This document shows positions 45,310 through 54,551 of a stretch of 64,000 bases of DNA, piece after piece (position 1 is the stretch's first letter; the number at the start of each line of letters is the position of its first letter). The stretch lies in contig NZ_QRDQ01000013.1 of NCBI RefSeq assembly GCF_003385895.1, positions 84,556 through 148,555 of the forward strand, read 5' to 3'. Origin of the DNA: Flavobacterium cutihirudinis. Lineage in GTDB: Bacteria; Bacteroidota; Bacteroidia; Flavobacteriales; Flavobacteriaceae. The position numbers and the translations under genes were made by a program. The notes under the pieces were generated by a model. It was not told the DNA's origin. It did no database searches and saw only the letters and a list, made by a program, of their open reading frames with translations.

Positions 45310-48306
45310 ATGAAAAATTCCTTCATAAAGATAACCCTATACGCCTCTTTCCTATTTCTGATAATAAATTGCGCTTCAAAAAAAGATAAATCCGTTGCCA
45401 CGGAAAAAAAAGAAATTCCAGTAAAAGATACTGTAGTTTATACTCCGAAAGGACAACTAGAACGAAAAACCTTTTTTAAAGATTCTGATAAAGAAACGGC
45501 TTGGGTAGACAGCATTTACAATAAAATGTCTGTACAGGAAAAAATTGGACAACTTTTTATGGTCTCTGCCTACTCCAACAAAGATTCAATTCATGTAAAC
45601 GAGATCAATAAATTGGTTTCCGATTATAAAGTGGGTGGCGTAATCTTCTTTCAGGGCGGTCCGGTTCGTCAGGCGAAACTAACGAATTTACACCAATCAA
45701 AAGCTAAAGTTCCTTTGTTTGTAGGTATTGACGCAGAATGGGGATTGGCAATGCGATTGGACTCAACTTACCGTTATCCTTGGAATATGACTTTGGGCGC
45801 GATTCAGGATTTGAGTTTGATTGAAAAAGTAGGGAGAAATATGGCTGCCGAAAACAAGCGAATTGGCGTTCATTTTAATTTTGCGCCAGTTTTGGATATT
45901 AATACGAATGCCAAAAATCCTATTATCGGAAATCGTTCTTTTGGAGAAGACAAAGTCAATGTAACTGACAAAGCCATTGCGTTAATGAAAGGAATTCAAG
46001 GTAACGGCGTACTTTGTACCGGAAAACATTTTCCCGGACACGGAGACACTTCAACCGATTCGCATCATGCATTACCAACTGTAAGTTTTTCTAAAGAACG
46101 TTTGGACTTGGTCGAATTGTATCCGTACAAAAAAATGTTTGACGAAGGTTTGGCTTCTGTTATGGTCGCGCACCTTAATATTCCGAGTTTAGAATCACAG
46201 CCAAACTGTCCGTCATCTGCTTCTTATAATGTGGTTACAAACTTGCTTCAAAAAGAATTAGGTTTCAACGGATTGATTTTTACAGATGGCCTTGCAATGA
46301 AAGGCGCAGCAAATTTCAAAGGTCCGGGAGATTTAGAAATTGCTGTTATTCTTGCCGGAAATGACATTTTACTTTGTCCGGAAAATGTACCTGTAGCTTT
46401 TGAAAAACTTGTAACAGCTTACAACGAAAAAGTGATTACAGAAGAAAGATTGGCACATTCGGTAAAAAAAATATTGCACTATAAATACAAAGTGGGATTA
46501 AACAAATACAAGCCAATCGATATGGCTAATATTTACAATGATTTAAATCCTTCAGAGAATGATGCTTTGCATTACAAACTATATGAAAATGCGATTACTA
46601 TTTTAAAGAATGAAAAAGAAATACTTCCTATAAAAGATTTAAGCGAAAAAATCGCTTACGTAAAACTGGGCGAAGACACTAACTCCACTTTTATTTCTAC
46701 TTTAAAAAAATACACGGAAATCGTAGAAGTTAAAGACACCAATCTTGACAGTTTAAATAAGGAATTAAAAAAGTTTGATAAGGTAATTATCAGCTTTCAC
46801 AAAGTAAATAAAGCTTGGGAAAAACAAGAATTTACACTACAGGAAATGCTTTGGCTGAAAGAAATTGCCAAACACAATAAAGTAATTCTGGACATTTTTG
46901 CAAAACCTTATTCGCTGTTATCAATTACTGATTTTGATGATATTGAAGGTTTAGTAGTGTCTTATCAAAACTCTGATATCAGTCAGGTTGTTTCGGCAGA
47001 ATTGCTTTTTGGAGCAATTGGAGCCAAGGGAAAATTACCCGTTTCTATTAATGATTCTTTCCATGTAAATGATGGTTTGTCAACCGAAAAAATAAACCGA
47101 CTGGCTTTTACCGCTCCGGAAAATGTTGGTATGAATCCGTCTGTTTTATCGAAAATCGATGCGGTTGCACAAAAAGCAATTGACGGAAAAATGACTCCGG
47201 GAATGCAGGTTTTGGTTGCCAGAAAAGGAAACGTAATTTTTCAGAAATCGTACGGAGCGCAAACCTATGAAAACGGAAAAAAAGTGACCAATTCGGATTT
47301 ATATGATGTGGCTTCCATTTCAAAAATGATTTCAACGCTTCCGAATGTAATGCAGCTTTATGATAAAAATAAAGTGACGCTGGATACCAAATTAAAAGAT
47401 ATGGTTCCGTTTTTTGCAAAAACTAATAAAGAAAATATCATTTTTAAAGATTTGCTGAATCATTACGCAGGACTTCAGGCTTGGATTCCGTTTTACAAAG
47501 CAACTTTAGATAAAAACAATCAGCCTTCTGAAAAATATTATAAAAAAGTAGCCGACAGTAAATTTTCTACCAAAGTCGCCGATAGTCTTTTCCTGAGAAA
47601 TGATTATCAGGATACGATTATGAAAATCATTGCTAAAAGTCCGTTATCTTCAAAAAAAGAATACAAATACAGTGATTTTACTTTCATCATTCTGAAAGAA
47701 TATTTAGAAAGAAAAACCCATAAAAAATTAGAAGATTTGAGTCAGGAAAACTTCTACAGCACATTGGGAATGAATTATACAACGTATAATCCGTTAAATA
47801 GATTTAATAAAACCGACATCGCTCCTACCGAAATTGATACTTATTTCAGACATCAGGTAATACAGGGTTATGTTCATGATATGGCTGCCGCTATGGAAGG
47901 CGGAATTGCCGGTCACGCCGGAATTTTTTCTAACAGTATGGATGTTGCCAAAATGATGCAGCTGTTTTTGCAAAAAGGGAATTATGGCGGTATTCAGTAC
48001 TTTTCTCCACAAACTTTCGACGCTTTTAATACTTGTTATTACAAAAATCAAGGTGTTTTAAGAGGTTTAGGATTTGATAAAAGAGTGCATAAAGGCGGAC
48101 CAACTTGCGACTGTGTTTCTGAAGCTAGTTTCGGTCATACTGGTTTTACAGGAAACATGGCTTGGGCTGATCCGGAAACCGAAATTGTATATGTATTCCT
48201 ATCCAACAGAACGTATCCTGAAGTAGTTAACGACGAAAACAAATTAGCCAAAGGAAAAATCAGAGAAGAAATTCAACAAATAATTCAGGACGCAATTATT
48301 AAATAA
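45310..48306 (+). CDS. Lipoprotein fusing GH3 NagZ-type beta-N-acetylglucosaminidase and an AmiE-like serine hydrolase
   Basis: A 998-residue lipoprotein (lipobox INC, Cys21). Residues about 65-400 form a GH3 domain of the NagZ group: KHFPGHGDTSTDSH at 239-252 supplies the Asp250-His252 catalytic dyad that is specific to NagZ-like enzymes, and the nucleophile is Asp326 in FTDGLAMKG. A GH3 C-terminal domain follows to about 590. Residues about 605-998 are a beta-lactamase-fold serine hydrolase with SxxK at Ser669-Lys672 (SISK), a YSDF motif and FGHTGFTGN. In B. subtilis NagZ and AmiE are separate proteins of the MurNAc operon; here one polypeptide would take GlcNAc and the stem peptide off muropeptides. 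The fusion is also known in other Bacteroidota. Confidence 0.92.
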   Translation: MKNSFIKITLYASFLFLIINCASKKDKSVATEKKEIPVKDTVVYTPKGQLERKTFFKDSDKETAWVDSIYNKMSVQEKIGQLFMVSAYSNKDSIHVNEINKLVSDYKVGGVIFFQGGPVRQAKLTNLHQSKAKVPLFVGIDAEWGLAMRLDSTYRYPWNMTLGAIQDLSLIEKVGRNMAAENKRIGVHFNFAPVLDINTNAKNPIIGNRSFGEDKVNVTDKAIALMKGIQGNGVLCTGKHFPGHGDTSTDSHHALPTVSFSKERLDLVELYPYKKMFDEGLASVMVAHLNIPSLESQPNCPSSASYNVVTNLLQKELGFNGLIFTDGLAMKGAANFKGPGDLEIAVILAGNDILLCPENVPVAFEKLVTAYNEKVITEERLAHSVKKILHYKYKVGLNKYKPIDMANIYNDLNPSENDALHYKLYENAITILKNEKEILPIKDLSEKIAYVKLGEDTNSTFISTLKKYTEIVEVKDTNLDSLNKELKKFDKVIISFHKVNKAWEKQEFTLQEMLWLKEIAKHNKVILDIFAKPYSLLSITDFDDIEGLVVSYQNSDISQVVSAELLFGAIGAKGKLPVSINDSFHVNDGLSTEKINRLAFTAPENVGMNPSVLSKIDAVAQKAIDGKMTPGMQVLVARKGNVIFQKSYGAQTYENGKKVTNSDLYDVASISKMISTLPNVMQLYDKNKVTLDTKLKDMVPFFAKTNKENIIFKDLLNHYAGLQAWIPFYKATLDKNNQPSEKYYKKVADSKFSTKVADSLFLRNDYQDTIMKIIAKSPLSSKKEYKYSDFTFIILKEYLERKTHKKLEDLSQENFYSTLGMNYTTYNPLNRFNKTDIAPTEIDTYFRHQVIQGYVHDMAAAMEGGIAGHAGIFSNSMDVAKMMQLFLQKGNYGGIQYFSPQTFDAFNTCYYKNQGVLRGLGFDKRVHKGGPTCDCVSEASFGHTGFTGNMAWADPETEIVYVFLSNRTYPEVVNDENKLAKGKIREEIQQIIQDAIIK

Positions 48307-48334
48307 ATTCCAAATTTTAAATTCCAAATTCCAA

Positions 48335-48376
48335 ACCATAAACTATCAACCATAAACTATCAACCATAAACTATAA
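48335..48376. repeat. Short tandem repeat ahead of the acetyltransferase gene
   Basis: Three head-to-tail copies of the 14-base unit ACCATAAACTATCA (the last partial), directly before the start codon at 48383 and after another AT-rich run of AAATTCC units. Similar TATCAACTAT words occur near 63783-63805. It is probably slippage-prone non-coding DNA. Confidence 0.8.
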
Positions 48377-48382
48377 AACCCA

Positions 48383-49654
48383 ATGACAAAAGAACGTTTA
48401 ACTTCACTAGATGTATTTAGAGGTTTTACCATTTTATTGATGACAATTGTCAATAATCCGGGAAGCTGGGCTTCTATTTACCCACCTTTAGAACATGCTG
48501 AATGGCATGGCTGTACTCCAACCGATTTAGTTTTCCCTTTTTTTGTTTTTATAATGGGAACTGCAATTCCGTTTGCAATGCCGGTAAAACATTTTGACGG
48601 AAGCGTTTTTAATAAAATCTTAGTTCGTTCGCTTCGTATTTTCTGTTTAGGATTGTTTTTGAGCGTTTTCAGCAGAATACATTTATTTGGTCTGGAAGGG
48701 ATTCCGTTATTAGCGTTGAGGTTAATTATTGCTTTTGCTGTTGCTTATGCGCTTTTGGGAAATTTTTCAATGAAAGTAAAAACCATTCTGGCTGTAAGTG
48801 TATTTCTAATACTAATTTCGCTATCATTCAGCGGTCTGGAACATTTTGAAGATACCAGAATACCAGGTGTTTTACAACGAATTGCTATCGTTTATTTCTT
48901 TTCTTCTCTTTTATATTTAAAAACAAATTTAAATACGCAGCTTTTGGTTGTGGCAACACTTTTACTAGGCTATTGGGTATTGATGGCTTGCGTTCCTGTT
49001 CCCGGATTTGGCCCTGCTAATTTTGATAAAGGAACCAATCTTGCTGCATCGGTAGACAATACACTTTTAAACGGGCATTTATGGGCATCGTCTAAAACCT
49101 GGGATCCGGAAGGGATTTTAAGTACTTTACCCGCAATTGGCACCGGAATTCTCGGAATATTTATTGGACAAATTCTTAATCTTCAGATTTCCAAAATTGA
49201 AATTGTAAAAAAAGCTGCAATAGTGGGAACATCGTTATTAATTGGCGGATTAATCTGGAATATTTTCTTCCCGATAAACAAATCATTATGGACAAGTTCT
49301 TACGTATTATATACTGCAGGAATTGCTACAATATGTCTAACGCTCCTCTACTATATAATCGATATTAAAGGTTATAAAAAGTGGACAAAATTATTTTTGA
49401 TCTGGGGCGTAAACCCAATGATTGTCTTTTTCTTTTCAGGAATAATACCGAGAGTTTTAAGTTCCATAAAAGTTGCGAATCCTGAAACTGGAGGCGAAGA
49501 AATTGGACTTCAGGCATATATCTACGAACATGGAATTGTTCCTTGTTTTGAAAATCCACTGAACTCCTCTTTGGCTTATGCCATTCTGTATGCTATATTT
49601 TGGTCAGTGATATTGTGGATTTTTTACAAAAAGAAATTAATTTTTAAAGTTTAA
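48383..49654 (+). CDS. NagX/HGSNAT-like transmembrane acetyltransferase (DUF5009-type)
   Basis: A polytopic inner-membrane protein of 423 residues with about 11 hydrophobic helices, starting MTKERLTSLDVFRGFTILLM. The segment LEHAEWHGCTPTDLVFPFFVFIMG matches the conserved loop of human HGSNAT, and His38 sits where HGSNAT has its acetyl-carrying His. NagX proteins occur in bacterial GlcNAc utilisation regulons, though their exact role is unsettled. It is the last gene of the susCD-namZ-murQ operon and is closed by a terminator. It may transfer acetyl groups across the membrane onto free amino sugars such as deacetylated glucosamine. Confidence 0.87.
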   Translation: MTKERLTSLDVFRGFTILLMTIVNNPGSWASIYPPLEHAEWHGCTPTDLVFPFFVFIMGTAIPFAMPVKHFDGSVFNKILVRSLRIFCLGLFLSVFSRIHLFGLEGIPLLALRLIIAFAVAYALLGNFSMKVKTILAVSVFLILISLSFSGLEHFEDTRIPGVLQRIAIVYFFSSLLYLKTNLNTQLLVVATLLLGYWVLMACVPVPGFGPANFDKGTNLAASVDNTLLNGHLWASSKTWDPEGILSTLPAIGTGILGIFIGQILNLQISKIEIVKKAAIVGTSLLIGGLIWNIFFPINKSLWTSSYVLYTAGIATICLTLLYYIIDIKGYKKWTKLFLIWGVNPMIVFFFSGIIPRVLSSIKVANPETGGEEIGLQAYIYEHGIVPCFENPLNSSLAYAILYAIFWSVILWIFYKKKLIFKV

Positions 49655-49682
49655 TTCACTTCTTGTTATTTATTTTTTTTGT

Positions 49683-49717
49683 AAAAAAAAGAGTCTACTT
49701 CTGTAGACTCTTTTTTT
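49683..49717. terminator. Bidirectional terminator between convergent operons
   Basis: GAGTCTAC, a four-base loop and GTAGACTC, flanked by eight A on the left and seven T on the right. It serves both the NagX-like gene (+) and the ROK kinase gene (-). Confidence 0.92.
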
Positions 49718-49748
49718 ATGCAGATATAAAATCCTTTAATAATTTAAA

Positions 49749-50651
49749 CTATAAAGTATAAAGCATACTTGCAGCTCCAAGTAAAGCAGCAGCTTCATTA
49801 TCTGTTGAAACTAAAACGCTTACTTCAAGATTGTTTTCTTTAATTTTTTTATTGAAACCAGGAAGAAAAAATTCGCTTCCGTTTGCAATTTTTCCGCCGA
49901 TAATAAAATGATCTGCACCAAATTTATTTAACCAAGGGCTTGTAACTTCGGCCAGATCCTCACCCATTTGTTCGAAAACTTTTATGGCAATTTCGTCTCC
50001 GGCTATTGCAAGATTATAAAGTTCTAAACCGTTATTGAGGCCTTTTCCTGATAAAGTTTTATATCCGCCTAAAAGACCTCGTGTCGAAATATAATCTTCT
50101 GCGATACCTTCTTTAAAAGGCAAATTGTAAATTTCTCCGTCATGCGGAACTGATTCTCCTGCTGCCACAGAAACACCTTTATCGATAAAACAAGCACCAA
50201 GTCCTGTACCAAGCGTTACTGCCATAACTTTTTTGGTAAGGTTTGCTGAATCTTTAAAAACCTCTCCTTTTCCAAAACAAACGGCATCATTTTCGAAAAG
50301 AATTGGAAATTCGTTGGACAAATTAAGAGTTCCCTGAAATAAATAACGAACATTCTTACCATAGAAATGCTCATATTTCGATTGATCTTTTATCCAGCAA
50401 AGTCCATTGGCATAATCAAACGGACCAGGCATGCACACGGCAAGTCCTTTTACTTCTTCAACTTTAGAATTTTCGATTGAAATACGAATCACTTTTTCCC
50501 AAATGCTCATGACCTGATCGACTGGTAAATTAGAATCAAAAGATTCTTTATGTACCGAAAAGTCAATCATTTTCATATTCGCAATATCTATAATTGCTGC
50601 GGTAATATGTGTTCCACCAATGTCAACTCCAACGGCATATTCTTTATTCAT
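49749..50651 (-). CDS. ROK-family kinase of the mannosidase operon
   Basis: Start placed at MNKEYAVGVDIGGTHITAA (300 residues); longer starts would add a basic, non-conserved tail. The ROK phosphate loop, ENDAVCFGKGE and VTLGTGLGACF are present. The zinc-type CxCG signature is lacking, and the equivalent region reads HDGEIYNLPFKEGIAEDYISTRGLL, close to that of the other ROK protein here. As the last gene after beta-mannosidase, two GH92 and GH125, it may phosphorylate mannose, giving the substrate of the mannose-6-phosphate isomerase at 60834-61802. Glucose, GlcNAc or fructose remain possible. Confidence 0.83.
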   Translation of the reverse strand: MNKEYAVGVDIGGTHITAAIIDIANMKMIDFSVHKESFDSNLPVDQVMSIWEKVIRISIENSKVEEVKGLAVCMPGPFDYANGLCWIKDQSKYEHFYGKNVRYLFQGTLNLSNEFPILFENDAVCFGKGEVFKDSANLTKKVMAVTLGTGLGACFIDKGVSVAAGESVPHDGEIYNLPFKEGIAEDYISTRGLLGGYKTLSGKGLNNGLELYNLAIAGDEIAIKVFEQMGEDLAEVTSPWLNKFGADHFIIGGKIANGSEFFLPGFNKKIKENNLEVSVLVSTDNEAAALLGAASMLYTL

Positions 50652-50787
50652 TTTTTCTGTTTTATCTAATTTTTTAAAATCTGGTTTTCGCCTCACCAAT
50701 TTCATTTCATTCATAAACTTCAATTTCATTTTGAAACTATAACTACAGCTTATTTAAAAGCTTCTTCTATTTTTATTCTCTCGGATT

Positions 50788-52248
50788 TTATAAATTTTTA
50801 TCCTTTAAAATTTGTGGATATTTTATACTGGTGTGAACAATCATTTCTCCAAACAATGTATTTGCCCAGGCAAACCATTTTCGGGTAAACTTCGTCACAT
50901 CGTCTTTATGGAAGGATTCGTGCATAAATCCAGTATCTGCATTGGTTTTAATCAGGTTGCTGATACATTGTCTTATTTCTTTTTCGTCAACACTTGTAAT
51001 TGCTCTTAAAACAATACTCATTGGCCAAATGGTGTCCGTTCCTGTATGTGGCCCACCGATTCCTTCTCCGGCTTTTCCTTTATAGAAAAACGGATTATTT
51101 TCAGACAAAACTACTTTTCTTGTATTTAAATAAAGAGAACTATCCGGTTCAATTGCACCTAAATAAGGTAATGAAAGTAATGAAGGAACATTTGCATCAT
51201 CCATCATATGAAAACTTCCGTAACCGTTAACTTCAAAAGCGATGATTTTTCCAAATTTCGGATGCTCGATGATTCCATTTTCTTCTAAACCTTTCTGAAC
51301 CTGATCGCGTAATTCTTTGGCTTTAGCCACCAAATCATTGTCTTTTAAAGCTGGTAAAGAGAAAATTTCGATAAGATATCCAAGTACCTCGATCGCAAAC
51401 ATATTACTCGGAATCAAGTATCCGAATAATGTACTGTCATCACTAGGTCTAAATGTTGAAACAATCAATCCGCATGGTTTTACAGGATAACCGTAACCGC
51501 CTAATGGCACACCGTCTGTAGCCCAAGCCGTTACACGCTGAAAACTGTAAGGCCCTTTGTCATGCATTCTTTGCTGTTCTTTGAACGTTTGCAAAACCAA
51601 AAGCATTGCTTCTTTCCATTTACTGTCAAAAAGGCTAATATCTCCGGTTTCTTTCCAGTATCCGTGAGCAAGTCGTATTGGATAACACAAACTATCGATT
51701 TCCCATTTGCGCTCGTGAATACCAGGTTGCATTTTCGTCATGTCGTTTTTCCATTCGCTCACCTGATTAAAATCTTTATAAAAAGCATTTGCGTAAGGGT
51801 CTAAAAGAATACATTTTGCCTGACGATTGATCACTCCTTTTACCAATTCTGCCAGTTTTTTATCTTCTTTTACAAACGGAATATAAGGCCAGATTTGCGC
51901 TGTACTATCACGAAGCCACATTGCATCGATATCTCCGGTGATTACGTATGTATCAGGTTTTCCGTCTATAATTTCAAAATCAACCGTAGTGTCTAGTGTA
52001 TTTGGAAAACAGTTTTCAAACAACCACGCCAATTCAGGATTTGCAATTTGCTTTTTAATGCGAACAATTGCCGCCTCAATAGCCGGACTGGTAAATTTTC
52101 GTTCTGCCAAAGGAGGTCTTTTACTGATAAAATCTTTTAGGGCAAAATTAAAAGTATCTGACTGCGACGCAAAAACATCTGTTTGAATCGCCAATAATCC
52201 GGCGGAAAAAATCCCGGCGTTTTTTATAAATTTTCTACGTGATTGCAT
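50788..52248 (-). CDS. GH125 exo-alpha-1,6-mannosidase
   Basis: GH125 enzymes are inverting, metal-independent exo-alpha-1,6-mannosidases. Start chosen at MQSRRKFIKNAG, giving 486 residues with a twin-arginine-like signal and avoiding overlap with the GH92 gene upstream. The (alpha/alpha)6 fold shows GDIDAMWLRDS (105-115), the substrate-binding region, plus KPCGLIVSTFRPSDD and GFMHESFHKDD near the C-terminus. It complements the GH92 enzymes by removing the alpha-1,6 arm of the N-glycan core. The gene follows GH92 by 4 bp. The family is firm; linkage follows from the family. Confidence 0.93.
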   Translation of the reverse strand: MQSRRKFIKNAGIFSAGLLAIQTDVFASQSDTFNFALKDFISKRPPLAERKFTSPAIEAAIVRIKKQIANPELAWLFENCFPNTLDTTVDFEIIDGKPDTYVITGDIDAMWLRDSTAQIWPYIPFVKEDKKLAELVKGVINRQAKCILLDPYANAFYKDFNQVSEWKNDMTKMQPGIHERKWEIDSLCYPIRLAHGYWKETGDISLFDSKWKEAMLLVLQTFKEQQRMHDKGPYSFQRVTAWATDGVPLGGYGYPVKPCGLIVSTFRPSDDSTLFGYLIPSNMFAIEVLGYLIEIFSLPALKDNDLVAKAKELRDQVQKGLEENGIIEHPKFGKIIAFEVNGYGSFHMMDDANVPSLLSLPYLGAIEPDSSLYLNTRKVVLSENNPFFYKGKAGEGIGGPHTGTDTIWPMSIVLRAITSVDEKEIRQCISNLIKTNADTGFMHESFHKDDVTKFTRKWFAWANTLFGEMIVHTSIKYPQILKDKNL

Positions 52249-52252
52249 AGTA

Positions 52253-54535
52253 TTATTTTGAAGTTGAATAAGAATATGGAAAAGCACTTGCAGCGGTTCC
52301 TCTTTGAAGATTTGGCTCAGCACCCATCTCAAAATTTAGCTCCCCGCCTTTTAAAACATCTGAATGATTAATGAAATTTTTGGTATGACTCGCATTATTC
52401 CATTTTAAATCCTGAACGTATTTGTTTGTTTCTGAATTTTTAGGCGCGTTAATAATCAATTGTTTACCATTTTCTAATTGCAAACTGATTTTTTTAAACA
52501 ATGGCGCACCTAAAACATATTCGTCTGTTGCCGGGCAAACCGGATAAAATCCCATTGCAGAGAAAATATACCAAGCCGAAGTTTGTCCGTTATCTTCGTC
52601 TCCACAATATCCATCTGCAGTAGGTTGGTATAAACGATTCATAACTTCTCTTGACCAATATTGTGTTTTCCAAGGTTCTCCTGCATAATTATACAAGTAA
52701 ATCATATGCTGGATAGGCTGATTTCCGTGTGCATATTGTCCCATATTCATAATCTGCATTTCGCGGATTTCATGAATAACTGATCCGTAATAACTATCAT
52801 CAAAAATTGGTGGTGTTGTAAAAACAGCGTCTAATTTTTCTGTGAATTTTTTCTGTCCACCCATCAAATTAATTAATCCCTGAATATCATGGAAAACGCT
52901 CCAGCTGTAATGCATACTATTACCTTCCGTAAAAGCATCTCCCCATTTTAATGGATTGAAATTTGCCGGAAAACTTCCGTCTTTATTTCTACCACTCATC
53001 CATCCCGCTTCAGGATTGTATAAGTTTTTATAGTTCATCATTCTTTTCTCGAACAAACTGATTTCTTTTTTGGGACGGTTTAAAGCTTTCGCTAATTTCC
53101 AAATGGCAAAGTCATCGTAGGCATATTCAAGTGTTCTTGCGGCATTTTCGTTAATTTTTACATCATAAGGAACATATCCCAAAGAATTATAATAGGAAAC
53201 TCCTTTTCTACCAACTGCATCCATCGGACCTTCATTATTGGCTCCATGAACCAACGCTTCATACAATGTGTTTATATCATATCCTCTTAAACCTTTCATA
53301 TAAGCATCAGAAACTACAGAAGCTGAATTGTTTCCAACCATTACATTTCTAAATCCAGGACTTGACCATTCTGGTAAAAAACCACCTTCTTTATAATCAT
53401 TGATTAAACCTTCCTGCATTTCCTTATTTATCGAAGGATAAACCAAATTTAACAATGGATATAATGCGCGGAAAGTATCCCAAAATCCAGTTCCAGCGTA
53501 CATGTAACCCGGTAAAATATTTCCGTTGTATGGGCTATAATGAACAATTTCTCCTTTTGCGTTGATTTCGTATTGTTTCTGAGGAAAACAAGTCGCACGG
53601 TACAAACAAGAATAAAAAGTTTTTAATTGGTCTTCATTATTACTTTCTACAGTAATTTTTTCTAATACTTTATTCCATTCTTTTTTAGAAGCGGCAACTG
53701 TTTCTTTAAACGAAGCGTTTCCTAATTCTGATTTCAAATTTAATTCTGCTTGCTCTGCGCTTATAAATGAAGAAGCTGTTTTTACATTTACGATTTCACC
53801 TTTTTTCGTTTTAAAGGTTACAATAGCACCAGCATGATCGTCTTGTAGTTCTAATTTATTTTTTTCAAGTCCTTTGTCATTCCATGTACTGCTTGTTGTA
53901 AACGGTTTATCAAATACAAGTACAAAATAATTTTTAAAATTCCCCGGAACGCCACCGCTATTGCGTGTTGTATATCCGATGATTTTATTTTCTGATGGAA
54001 TAATTTTAATATAAGAACCTTTATCAAAAGCATCAACTACGATAGAAGATTGCTCATTTTCAGGAAAAGTAATTTGAAAATGTGCTGCTCGTTCTGTGGC
54101 TGTAATTTCAGTTGTAACATCATAATCAGCAAGATAAACGCTATAATAATATGGTTTTGAAACCTCTGCTTTATGACTGAACCAGCTTGCTCTTTCCGCT
54201 TCCGCGAAAACTAATTTCCCTGTTACAGGCATAATCGAAAACTGACCATAATCGTTCATCCAAGGTGATGGCTGATGTGTTTGCTTAAATCCTCTAATTT
54301 TTTCTGCCGTGTACGTGTATGCCCATCCGTCACCCATTTTTCCTGTTTGTGGTGTCCAGAAATTCATTCCCCAAGGTCTGCAGATTGCCGGATATGTGTT
54401 TCCGTTTGACAAACTATGAACAGATTGTGTTCCCATTAATGGGTTTACATACTCCGCAGGATCTAAGGTTTTAACCTGTGCCGTGGCAATACCACACTGT
54501 ATTAATCCTAAAAAAATTAAACTCTTTAATTTCAT
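52253..54535 (-). CDS. GH92 exo-alpha-mannosidase, secreted
   Basis: A 760-residue GH92 protein with a signal peptide (1-20, ends TAQ) and the opening block AEYVNPLMGTQSVHSLSNGNTYPA. This opening and KMGDGWAYTY differ from the other two copies and indicate a different subgroup. The (alpha/alpha)6 domain includes GTGFWDTFRALYPL, PEWSSPGFRNVMVGNNSASVVSDAY and the active-site stretch GDEDNGQTSAWYIFSAMGFYPVCP near 645. It is encoded 4 bp upstream of GH125 and 161 bp after the next GH92, with palindromic repeats in that gap. Likely acts on alpha-1,2/1,3 mannose of high-mannose glycans, but linkage cannot be read. Confidence 0.93.
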   Translation of the reverse strand: MKLKSLIFLGLIQCGIATAQVKTLDPAEYVNPLMGTQSVHSLSNGNTYPAICRPWGMNFWTPQTGKMGDGWAYTYTAEKIRGFKQTHQPSPWMNDYGQFSIMPVTGKLVFAEAERASWFSHKAEVSKPYYYSVYLADYDVTTEITATERAAHFQITFPENEQSSIVVDAFDKGSYIKIIPSENKIIGYTTRNSGGVPGNFKNYFVLVFDKPFTTSSTWNDKGLEKNKLELQDDHAGAIVTFKTKKGEIVNVKTASSFISAEQAELNLKSELGNASFKETVAASKKEWNKVLEKITVESNNEDQLKTFYSCLYRATCFPQKQYEINAKGEIVHYSPYNGNILPGYMYAGTGFWDTFRALYPLLNLVYPSINKEMQEGLINDYKEGGFLPEWSSPGFRNVMVGNNSASVVSDAYMKGLRGYDINTLYEALVHGANNEGPMDAVGRKGVSYYNSLGYVPYDVKINENAARTLEYAYDDFAIWKLAKALNRPKKEISLFEKRMMNYKNLYNPEAGWMSGRNKDGSFPANFNPLKWGDAFTEGNSMHYSWSVFHDIQGLINLMGGQKKFTEKLDAVFTTPPIFDDSYYGSVIHEIREMQIMNMGQYAHGNQPIQHMIYLYNYAGEPWKTQYWSREVMNRLYQPTADGYCGDEDNGQTSAWYIFSAMGFYPVCPATDEYVLGAPLFKKISLQLENGKQLIINAPKNSETNKYVQDLKWNNASHTKNFINHSDVLKGGELNFEMGAEPNLQRGTAASAFPYSYSTSK

Positions 54536-54551
54536 ATTCTGTGTTTTTTAT

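Noticed and set aside
48335..48376. Tandem 14-base repeats considered as a CRISPR array or regulator site
   Set aside because: The units are directly adjacent without spacers, too short and AT-rich, with no cas genes nearby.
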